A stretch of 50,205 nucleotides of DNA from Gemmatimonadota bacterium (GTDB lineage Bacteria > Gemmatimonadota > Gemmatimonadetes > Gemmatimonadales > GWC2-71-9). This document shows positions 44,182 through 50,205 of the stretch, piece by piece. Each line of letters starts with the position of its first letter. Within the stretch, counting starts at the first letter, position 1. The stretch covers positions 1 through 50,205 of the forward strand of contig JAOTVV010000023.1 of NCBI GenBank assembly GCA_029863245.1, written 5' to 3'. The translations under genes were made by a program, and so were the position numbers. A model generated the notes under the pieces. The model was not told where the DNA came from, did no database searches, and saw nothing but the letters and a program-made list of their open reading frames with translations.

Positions 44182-45431
44182 CCCTCCTGCATGGTGGCGA
44201 AGAACTCCTTGTTGGTCTTGGCGCGCTTCATGCGCTCGAGCAGGAATTCGGTGGCCTCTACGGTGGGCATGTCTGCCAAGAAGTTGCGCAGCAAATAGAT
44301 CTTGCTCAGGGCGTGAGGCTCGAGCAGCAGTTCCTCTTTCCGGGTCGAGCTGCGCTGCACGTCGATGGCAGGATAGATCCGGCGGTCGGCGATGCGCCGA
44401 TCGAGCACCAACTCCATGTTCCCCGTGCCCTTGAACTCCTCGAAGATCACCTCGTCCATGCGGCTCCCGGTCTCGATGAGTGCGGTGGCGATGATGGTCA
44501 GCGAGCCGCCGCTATCGATGTTCCGCGCCGCGCCGAAGAAACGCTTCGGCTTCTGGAGGGCGTTGGCATCCACACCGCCCGAAAGGATCTTCCCGGAGTG
44601 AGGGATGACGACGTTGTGCGCGCGCGCGAGCCGCGTGATGGAGTCGAGCAAGATGACCACGTCGCGACCGTGCTCTACCATCCGGCGGGCCTTCTCGATC
44701 ACCATGTCGGCAACCTGCACGTGCCGGTCGGCGGGTTCGTCGAACGTCGAGGCGATCACCTCCGCCCCCTTCACGTTCTCCTCCATGTCGGTGACCTCTT
44801 CGGGTCGCTCGTCGATGAGGAGCACGATGAGCACGGCCTCGGGATGATTCTGCGCGATCGAGTTGGCCATCTTCTGCAGGAGGATGGTTTTCCCAGCCTT
44901 GGGCGGGGACACGATCAACCCGCGTTGGCCAAAGCCGACAGGCGTCAGGAGATCCATGACCCGCATGGAGAGGTCGCCCGAGGTCTGCTCGAGCCAGATG
45001 CGGCGATCGGCATAGCGCGGCTTCAGATTGTCGAAGGCGATTCGGTGCTTGGCCTTGTCGGGGTCTTCGCCGTTGACCTGCTCGACCTTGAGGAGCGCGA
45101 GGTATCGCTCGCCCTCTTTGGGTGGACGGACCTGACCGAGTACGGTGTCGCCCGTACGCAGATCGAACCGCTTGATCTGACTCGGGCTCACGTAGATGTC
45201 GTCGGGACCGTAGAGGTAATTCCAGTCGGCGCTGCGCAAGAAGCCGTAGCCCTCCGGGAGGATCTCGAGCACGCCCTCGCCGCGGAGGACCGTGTCGGAA
45301 TCCAGGAGCGACTGTTCGATGCGGAAGATCAGATCCTGCTTGCGGAGGCCTGAGTAGTTGGTGATGTTCAGCTCTTCAGCGAGTGCGTGGAGCTCGGCGA
45401 CTGATTTCCGCTTGAGTTCTGCGATGTCCAC
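44178..45431 (-). CDS. rho: Transcription termination factor Rho
   Basis: A 417-residue hexameric RNA translocase. N-terminal Rho_N helices ([20 protein letters not shown]), cold-shock-like primary RNA site ([39 protein letters not shown]), Walker [20 protein letters not shown], Walker [19 protein letters not shown]-loop [20 protein letters not shown] and arginine-finger region [15 protein letters not shown] are all present, with no large insertion. The downstream genes ruvX and mltG are coupled by 4-base overlaps. A promoter lies about 130 bases upstream, so the mRNA leader is long. Confidence 0.97.
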   Translation of the reverse strand: MDIAELKRKSVAELHALAEELNITNYSGLRKQDLIFRIEQSLLDSDTVLRGEGVLEILPEGYGFLRSADWNYLYGPDDIYVSPSQIKRFDLRTGDTVLGQVRPPKEGERYLALLKVEQVNGEDPDKAKHRIAFDNLKPRYADRRIWLEQTSGDLSMRVMDLLTPVGFGQRGLIVSPPKAGKTILLQKMANSIAQNHPEAVLIVLLIDERPEEVTDMEENVKGAEVIASTFDEPADRHVQVADMVIEKARRMVEHGRDVVILLDSITRLARAHNVVIPHSGKILSGGVDANALQKPKRFFGAARNIDSGGSLTIIATALIETGSRMDEVIFEEFKGTGNMELVLDRRIADRRIYPAIDVQRSSTRKEELLLEPHALSKIYLLRNFLADMPTVEATEFLLERMKRAKTNKEFFATMQEG

Positions 45432-45562
45432 GGTTTTGGATGTCTCCGTCGTGTAACCCGAGTCAGGTGAGAGTGCGGCCGCCCTTGCGTCAGGCGCAAA
45501 TCGGATCGCGGGGTGAGGCTGAGCGTCTCTTGGGGATAGCTACTGGATGAGTGGGTTTCGTA

Positions 45563-45591
45563 ACGATACGGGTCGCCCCAGGGGGCGTCAA
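45563..45591 (-). promoter_or_regulatory. Sigma70 promoter for the rho-ruvX-mltG operon
   Basis: Minus strand: TTGACG (45591-45586), 17-base spacer, TATCGT (45568-45563). The predicted start near 45556 leaves a leader of about 125 bases before the rho ATG at 45431. Leader-mediated autoregulation is known for rho in E. coli; whether this leader works so is inference. Confidence 0.6.
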
Positions 45592-45599
45592 GGGGCGCC

Positions 45600-46754
45600 G
45601 TGAACGACCTCATCCCCTATCTCTCCTGGTGGCGCACGATCAGGACCCGCGATCGCGAGATCGTCGAGGCTCTCGTCGACCGAGAGCACCGCGGCCCATC
45701 GGCCGAGTTGCAGGCGGCGCTTGGCGCGTGGGACGGGTTGCACTACTGGAGCCGGATCGAGGGCGTCGATCGACTCGTCCTCATCAGATCCCTGCAGCCC
45801 CGGCAGCGCGAGCGCTGGTGGCTCCATGGTATCCTCTTCGCCGCCACGTTTCTCACCGTGTGGATGAGCGGGGCGCTGCTCACCGGCTCCTCGCTTCCGT
45901 GGGCCTTTCCGTTTTCCATCGATTACGCGCGAGCGCCGGAGTTCGTCGGTGAGCTGTTCGGGGAGCTGGTCCGCCTGCCGGGGAGCCTCGGCTTTGCCAT
46001 GGCCCTGATGGCCATTCTCCTCGCGCACGAGTCGGGGCACTACATCGGGGCCAGACGCTACGGCCTCAATGCGTCGCCACCGTACTTCTTGCCCGCACCG
46101 CCGATCGTCAACTTCATCGGAACCTTTGGCGCCTTCATTCGCTTGCGCAGCCAGGTCCTCGATCGGCGTCAGCTCATGGACGTCGGGGCTGCGGGTCCGT
46201 GGGCCGGCTTCGTCGTGGCCATCGTCGCCCTGGTGGTGGGTCTCCTCCGCTCGCAAATCGTTCCCGAGCTCGGACCGTCCCATCAATTCGTGATGCTCGC
46301 CGAGTCCCGGATCTACCTCGGGGACTCCCCGATCTTCATCGCGTTCCGTGAGCTCCTGGTGGGCGAAGGGACCGTGCTGCTGCATCCCCTCGCCTTTGCC
46401 GGCTGGATCGGGATCTTGGTGACTACACTCAACCTCCTGCCGCTGGGGCAGCTCGATGGTGGACACGTGCTCTATGCCATGTTCGGGCGACGGCAGGGTG
46501 CGGTGAGCGCCGTTGCCTTCGTGGGACTGTTCGCTCTGGGGTACGTTGTCGGTCGTGAAGTCTCCCCCTGGATCGCGTGGTTCTGGTGGACGTGGGCAGG
46601 CCTCATCCTGATTGTCGGACGAGGCAGACTCGTGCATCCCAGTGTTCTCGATCCCCACCGACCGTTGCCGCTGAGCCGCAAGCTCTTGGGCGTGGCCACG
46701 CTCGTCCTGTTCCTCGCCACGTTCAGTCCGGTCCCCATGTTCCCGATGTGGTGA
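45600..46754 (+). CDS. Site-2 protease-like M50 membrane metalloprotease
   Basis: A 384-residue polytopic membrane protein. A soluble N-terminal part of about 75 residues precedes several transmembrane helices. The zinc motif is AILLAHESGHYIGARRYG (His 143, Glu 144, His 147), followed by PPYFLPAPPIVNFIGTFGAF, and the third ligand lies in LNLLPLGQLDGGHVLYAMFG (Asp 286). This subgroup resembles the plant EGY/bacterial FtsH-independent S2P family rather than RseP, as no PDZ domain is seen. It probably cleaves a membrane-bound regulator, unidentified. The GTG start at 45600 is close to the rho promoter on the other strand; the two genes are divergent. Confidence 0.88.
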   Translation: MNDLIPYLSWWRTIRTRDREIVEALVDREHRGPSAELQAALGAWDGLHYWSRIEGVDRLVLIRSLQPRQRERWWLHGILFAATFLTVWMSGALLTGSSLPWAFPFSIDYARAPEFVGELFGELVRLPGSLGFAMALMAILLAHESGHYIGARRYGLNASPPYFLPAPPIVNFIGTFGAFIRLRSQVLDRRQLMDVGAAGPWAGFVVAIVALVVGLLRSQIVPELGPSHQFVMLAESRIYLGDSPIFIAFRELLVGEGTVLLHPLAFAGWIGILVTTLNLLPLGQLDGGHVLYAMFGRRQGAVSAVAFVGLFALGYVVGREVSPWIAWFWWTWAGLILIVGRGRLVHPSVLDPHRPLPLSRKLLGVATLVLFLATFSPVPMFPMW

Positions 46755-46844
46755 GCCGAACCATCACCCGCTCAGGGGTGGATCGACGCATCGGCGCAAC
46801 ACGCTCCGCCCTCGGCCAGGCACCCCGACTCGCACGACGGTGTA

Positions 46845-46872
46845 TTGCGTAAGTGCTGAATCCCTTTATATT
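46845..46872 (+). promoter_or_regulatory. Sigma70-like promoter for the gene at 46899
   Basis: TTGCGT (46845-46850), 16-base spacer, TATATT (46867-46872). Transcription should start near 46879, which rules out a TTG at 46872 as the start codon and supports the ATG at 46899. Confidence 0.5.
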
Positions 46873-46898
46873 TGCGCAAACCAACGGACGAGTCGCTC

Positions 46899-47186
46899 AT
46901 GGCGGGGAATCCGGTCCGCTACGGTGCGCCGAACCCCTCAGATCCGGTTATTCATGACCTTCCGCCTTTGCGCTACGAAGGCGGACTCGTTGCGTTGCAG
47001 CTCGAAGTGCGTCGCACCGAGGACGGAGTATGGCGTGGGCGGATCCACTTCGGATCGCCAGAGGCGGGTGCCACGTCCTCGACGGCGGAGATCTTCTGCG
47101 CCGTGAGTGAGGCGGACCTGTGGGAGTGCGTCCACGACCTGCGCGAACATCACGTCCGAGATCTGTACCGATCCCTCACCGAGTAG
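46899..47186 (+). CDS. Small acidic protein of unknown function
   Basis: A 95-residue soluble protein with no signal peptide and no family I can name. It reads as two or three strands (VALQLEVRRTEDGVWRGRIH) followed by a C-terminal helix (SEADLWECVHDLREHHVRDL). Net charge is slightly negative, with His and Trp clustered in the helix. It has its own promoter (46845-46872) with a leader of about 20 bases, and stands alone between the M50 protease and the TPR/CsgG operon. Could be a small regulatory or ligand-binding protein; evidence is lacking. Codon use matches its neighbours. Confidence 0.7.
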   Translation: MAGNPVRYGAPNPSDPVIHDLPPLRYEGGLVALQLEVRRTEDGVWRGRIHFGSPEAGATSSTAEIFCAVSEADLWECVHDLREHHVRDLYRSLTE

Positions 47187-47198
47187 CGCACTCCACTC

Positions 47199-47232
47199 TT
47201 CAGCCCCCGTTCAGCTCTTCAGTCTCGTTCAG
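47199..47232 (+). repeat. Four TTCAG direct repeats upstream of the TPR/CsgG operon
   Basis: TTCAG occurs at 47199-47203, 47210-47214, 47218-47222 and 47228-47232, spaced 11, 8 and 10 bases apart, within the 234-base gap 47187-47420. Three of the four continue as TTCAGC. It may be a regulator binding site or chance repetition. No convincing promoter is seen next to it. Confidence 0.35.
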
Positions 47233-47420
47233 CCAAGACCCCACCAACGGGGAATTCGGCCGCGGCACAGACCTGCTCGGCGCGGGACTTGCAAGCTCCC
47301 GTGAGTTGAGCCCGGGTCGGGGGATGCTTCTTGACGACCCGTGACCCGGGGCGCAAGTTCGCTCCTCCAGTCCCGTGGTCGGCTCCCCCACGTTTGTGGA
47401 TGGGAGCGCCGGAGCGTCGT

Positions 47421-48779
47421 ATGCTTGAGATCCGCACCGCTTCCACCCGTCTTCGTTGCCTCGTCCCCCTCGCAGTGTTGTGTCTGCTGACCGGTGTCTG
47501 GAGCTGTGCCCCAGGGGGCGCCCAGCGGGTCTCACCGGAGGAAATTCCCGATCTCGAAGATCAGCTTGCCACACGGCCGCAGGACGGCGCCGCGCTGCTC
47601 CGCTACGCCGCCGCCCTGTACGCGGCCGACCGGTGCGACACCGCGACAGTCGTTGCGCGGGCGGGCATGGTGCGGGAGCCGGCGCAGGCGCTTGGACCAC
47701 TCGTGTTGGGCCATTGTCTCGAGCGAGCCCAGGAGTACGACCAAGCCCTCACGGTCTACGCGAGCTACCTCGAGGCTCAGCCCGATCGAGCGGGATCGTC
47801 ATCGGTCCGGGCGCGGCAGAGCATCGCGCGGCGCGACCGCGCCCTGGCGAACGCGCGCCGCGCGTTGGATCGCGAGGCAGAGCTCGCCCAGACGCCCAGT
47901 GATCCGGCGACCGTGGCCGTTCTGCCGATCGATATCGTGGGCGACTCCACCTACCGACCCCTGTCACTTGGACTGGCGCAGATCCTCACGACCGACCTCG
48001 CGCTCCTGCAGCGCTTCACTATGGTGGAGCGCCTGCAAATTGGAGTGTTGGTCGAGGAGATCCGGGTCGCGGATACGGGCCGGATCGATCCTGCGACGGC
48101 CGCACGCGTGGGGCACTTGGTGCGAGCAGGGAGACTGGTGCAAGGACTCGTGACGATCCCCCCGCGAGGAACCACGCGCATGGAGGCGAACGTCGTGCTC
48201 GGCACGGGTGAAGTGACCGCGCCTGCGCGACAGGCGGGCAAGTTGCGCGATCTGCTCAAGATGGAGAAGCAGCTGGTGGTCGACATCGCGCGGCAGCTCG
48301 GGTACCAGCTGTCGCAGGCCGAACTGCGCCTCATTCTGGAAAACGGCACGCAAAACCTGGCGGCGTTCATGGCCTATTCGCAGGGCCTCGATGCCGAAGA
48401 TCGTGGAGACTATCGGTCGGCGGCGCTCTACTACGCGCGGGCTGTCCGGGCGGATCCGAATTTTCGCGCTGCCCGCGAAGGATACGAGGCGGCGGTTGCG
48501 GGCCAGCAGGCGGTTGACGCACCTTCCGCGGCGATCACCCAGCTGGCCACCGTTCCCACGCCCGCGCCGGACCAGCTCGTTGTTGGCACGCAGGGGAGCG
48601 CCCTCACGACGACCATCCTCGACGTTGCAGGGACACAAGCTGAGGTGACGGCACCGACGATCACGCCGACCAATACGGGGACCAACACCACGTCGTCCAG
48701 TCCACCGCCCACCGTCCGAGTACTCGGGACGCCACCGACGGCGTCAGGGTCGGTTCGCATCTTCTTCCGACTGCCATGA
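47421..48779 (+). CDS. TPR and CsgG-like domain lipoprotein
   Basis: A 452-residue protein. Signal: LRCLVPLAVLCLLTGVWSC with lipid-acceptor Cys 29 (a slightly unusual lipobox, VWSC). Residues about 40-150 form TPR-like helices (LLRYAAALYAADRCDTATVV, VLGHCLERAQEYDQALTVYA); about 165-310 fit a CsgG/FlgO-like domain, strand VAVLPIDIVGDSTYRPLSLG, helix ILTTDLALLQRF, VERLQIGVLVEEI and VGHLVRAGRLVQGLV; about 330-385 is one more TPR (DYRSAALYYARAVRADPNFR). The last 70 residues are Thr/Pro-rich and flexible. CsgG relatives make outer-membrane secretion channels. A start at 47331 is possible but would put residues before the signal. It overlaps the barrel gene by ATGA. Confidence 0.85.
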   Translation: MLEIRTASTRLRCLVPLAVLCLLTGVWSCAPGGAQRVSPEEIPDLEDQLATRPQDGAALLRYAAALYAADRCDTATVVARAGMVREPAQALGPLVLGHCLERAQEYDQALTVYASYLEAQPDRAGSSSVRARQSIARRDRALANARRALDREAELAQTPSDPATVAVLPIDIVGDSTYRPLSLGLAQILTTDLALLQRFTMVERLQIGVLVEEIRVADTGRIDPATAARVGHLVRAGRLVQGLVTIPPRGTTRMEANVVLGTGEVTAPARQAGKLRDLLKMEKQLVVDIARQLGYQLSQAELRLILENGTQNLAAFMAYSQGLDAEDRGDYRSAALYYARAVRADPNFRAAREGYEAAVAGQQAVDAPSAAITQLATVPTPAPDQLVVGTQGSALTTTILDVAGTQAEVTAPTITPTNTGTNTTSSSPPPTVRVLGTPPTASGSVRIFFRLP

Positions 48780-49903
48780 GTCGCACAGCCCTGACTCTCG
48801 GTATTCTGCTGGCGTTCGGCACGCCGCACGCCGCGGCTCAATTTCCCGTTCGTGTGTCAGTTTCGGCGTCGGTGGAGGGGTACTCGTTCGACCAGGGTGT
48901 CGTGTTCTCCAAGGTCGAGGAATACGCGTTTCCAGTCGGCATTGCCGTACCGCTGGGGCGCGTGGGTGAGCTCACGATCTCCACCGGGTACGGCTACGTG
49001 CGACTGTGGAGCCGCGACCAGAGCCAGCTGGCGCATCAGGAGATCTCAGGCGCGCTGGACACGCAGGCGCGTCTGTCGTGGAACGTTATTCCCGGCCGCC
49101 TCGTGGCGTTCGCGACGACGACGGTCCCGACCGGGGTCAAGACCGTGGAAGAGCAGGAGCTCGCGGTGCTCGGCGTGCTGTCCAGTGACATCATCGGCTT
49201 TCAGGCGCCGAGTCTGGGAAGTGGTGGCAGTGCGGGTGGGGGATTCGGCGGGGCCGTGCCGATCGGCTCCTCGTGGTCCGTCGGTGTGGGCGGGACCGTA
49301 CGAAAGCCGTTCAACTACGTCCCCATTGTGGGCGACGGGCGAACGCTCAAGCCGGGGCTCGACATTCGCGTCCGGGCCGGCGTGGAGGGCTCCCTCGCGA
49401 GGCGAACCTACCTGCGCGTGGCCGGGATTTTCGCTCACCAAAGCAACGACGCCTTTGGCGATTCCACCAGCGGCATCGGCAACAGAGTGATCGGCTACCT
49501 CTCGCTGAATCAAGGGATCGGCAACGGCTCGCTCACCCTCTATGCGTTCGATGTCTATCGGGGTAGTGCCCAGCTCGAGCAAACGTCAATCGGCACTGCG
49601 ATCTTGCCGCGGGGGAACCTGTTTGCCGCCGGGCTGCACTACGAGTTCCGCGTGACCGGGCGCCTGCAGGTTGGTCCACGCGCCGAGTACCGGTGGTCGG
49701 CGCAGGACGCCGGCGGTGACGCCTCCGGACTCGAAATTAACGGCGAAGCGTTTCGCTACGGCGGCGACGTCCGGTTACAGCTCATGCAGGGGCTCGCCGC
49801 AGTGCTTCAGGGCAGCGGCACCACCGGGTTCTTGGTCCAAGGCACTGAGCGTATTCACTTCAGGGGCCCGAGAGGAACACTGTTTCTCGAATGGAGTCCG
49901 TGA
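48776..49903 (+). CDS. Predicted outer-membrane beta-barrel protein
   Basis: A 375-residue exported protein: signal peptide ALTLGILLAFGTPHAAA then QFPVRV. The mature chain consists of alternating amphipathic strands with turns rich in Gly and Asp (RVSVSASVEGYSFDQGVVFS, TISTGYGYVRLWS, LHYEFRVTGRLQVGPRAEYR) and ends in FLEWSP-type aromatic residues, here TLFLEWSP, near the end as in barrels. A Gly-rich linker (SLGSGGSAGGGFGGAVPIGS) separates two halves. Function unknown. Coupled by 4-base overlaps with the upstream CsgG-like gene and the downstream lipoprotein, so the three should form one envelope assembly. Confidence 0.75.
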   Translation: MSRTALTLGILLAFGTPHAAAQFPVRVSVSASVEGYSFDQGVVFSKVEEYAFPVGIAVPLGRVGELTISTGYGYVRLWSRDQSQLAHQEISGALDTQARLSWNVIPGRLVAFATTTVPTGVKTVEEQELAVLGVLSSDIIGFQAPSLGSGGSAGGGFGGAVPIGSSWSVGVGGTVRKPFNYVPIVGDGRTLKPGLDIRVRAGVEGSLARRTYLRVAGIFAHQSNDAFGDSTSGIGNRVIGYLSLNQGIGNGSLTLYAFDVYRGSAQLEQTSIGTAILPRGNLFAAGLHYEFRVTGRLQVGPRAEYRWSAQDAGGDASGLEINGEAFRYGGDVRLQLMQGLAAVLQGSGTTGFLVQGTERIHFRGPRGTLFLEWSP

Positions 49904-50205
49904 CGGGGAGGGTCCGCGACTTCGGAAGCCACCGGCCTCGAGCGGCTTTGAAGCGCGCGCTCCTCGGCACTGTCGTGGCCGGTGCGGTCGTCCTGAGTTG
50001 CACCGATCGGATCGGCCCTCCAATCCCGCTCGCCGGCCACCTGGCCATTGCCCCGACGTTTGCGAACACTGCCGCCGTCATCGTGCCACTCGCCGCCGGC
50101 CGGTTCACCATCCGACGGATCCCGGGTGGTGAGGTCGTCCGCGATACGGTCGTGACGTTTGCCGCGGGCACCGATTCGGTGGACCTGACGCTCACCGTTC
50201 CGGTG
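49900..50205 (+). CDS. Predicted lipoprotein, N-terminal fragment (runs off the window)
   Basis: An open frame from GTG 49900 (overlapping the barrel gene stop as GTGA) to the right edge, 102 codons. It contains a hydrophobic segment LLGTVVAGAVVLSC with a lipobox Cys at residue 34, followed by TDRIGPPIPLAGHLAIAPTF and a strand-rich region ending SVDLTLTVPV, which looks like an immunoglobulin-like or beta-sandwich fold. A TTG at 49948 would give a neat 17-residue signal peptide, and an ATG at 49891 is also in frame; the start is therefore uncertain. The remainder is outside the window. Confidence 0.7.
   Translation, partial: MTGRVRDFGSHRPRAALKRALLGTVVAGAVVLSCTDRIGPPIPLAGHLAIAPTFANTAAVIVPLAAGRFTIRRIPGGEVVRDTVVTFAAGTDSVDLTLTVPV

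Overview
The window is high-GC, densely coded bacterial DNA with about 52 protein genes and no rRNA, tRNA, CRISPR array, insertion sequence or phage gene that I can recognise. The organism is diderm: it has an MsbA-type ABC exporter, several lipobox lipoproteins, an outer-membrane barrel candidate, YajC and a class A PBP. Gene content (a PorX-type response regulator/PglZ protein, stand-alone DnaB-like ATPase, LabA-like NYN/LOTUS protein, M14 peptidase with long C-terminal region) and codon bias suggest Gemmatimonadota or a relative in the FCB group. That is inference; no 16S or marker tree can be computed here.

Layout. (1) 1-12092, minus strand: one housekeeping run transcribed from yebC towards the left edge: yebC-ruvC-ruvA-(zinc-ribbon microprotein)-ruvB-queA-tgt-yajC-def-fmt-tenI/thiE-thiS-thiG-rsmB-PASTA-rpe-tlpA-cdaR(partial). 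It joins Holliday-junction processing, queuosine tRNA modification, N-formylmethionine handling, thiazole synthesis and envelope proteins. (2) 12282-13630, plus: a small lipoprotein and an EamA exporter. (3) 13652-14919, minus: a DnaB-C-like ATPase with a small helical partner. (4) 15127-20129, plus: PorX-like regulator, ABC exporter, class V aminotransferase, HIT hydrolase, in convergent overlap with tyrS. (5) 21444-26944, plus: PBP1A, then argR-argG-argH with a clear ArgR operator over the argG promoter and a strong hairpin after argH. (6) 27351-32473, plus: HNH nuclease, YjbQ, acyl-CoA ligase, NYN/LOTUS protein, 3-methyladenine glycosylase. (7) 32484-35890, minus: secreted M14 carboxypeptidase and a degenerate SDR. 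(8) 36063-39022, plus: TldD with a Tat signal, and PmbA/TldE. (9) 39087-42012, minus: a methyltransferase-like protein, a CDF cation exporter and RlmI. (10) 42097-42726, plus: a second ThiE-family enzyme. (11) 42704-45431, minus: rho-ruvX-mltG. (12) 45600-50205, plus: M50 protease, a small unknown protein, then a TPR/CsgG-like lipoprotein, an outer-membrane barrel candidate and the start of another lipoprotein.

Genes are packed tightly. Many neighbours share a 4-base ATGA/GTGA stop-start overlap, implying translational coupling. Several first-in-unit genes (lipoprotein 12282, tyrS 21375, tldD 36063) have a sigma70-like promoter whose -10 ends only 6-7 bases before the start codon and no Shine-Dalgarno sequence, which suggests leaderless mRNAs. 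The most notable items are the zinc-ribbon microprotein hidden between ruvA and ruvB, the PorX-like/ABC operon, the NYN/LOTUS-glycosylase pair, the split DnaB-like pair, the Tat-exported TldD candidate, and the TPR-CsgG/barrel/lipoprotein operon at the right edge.
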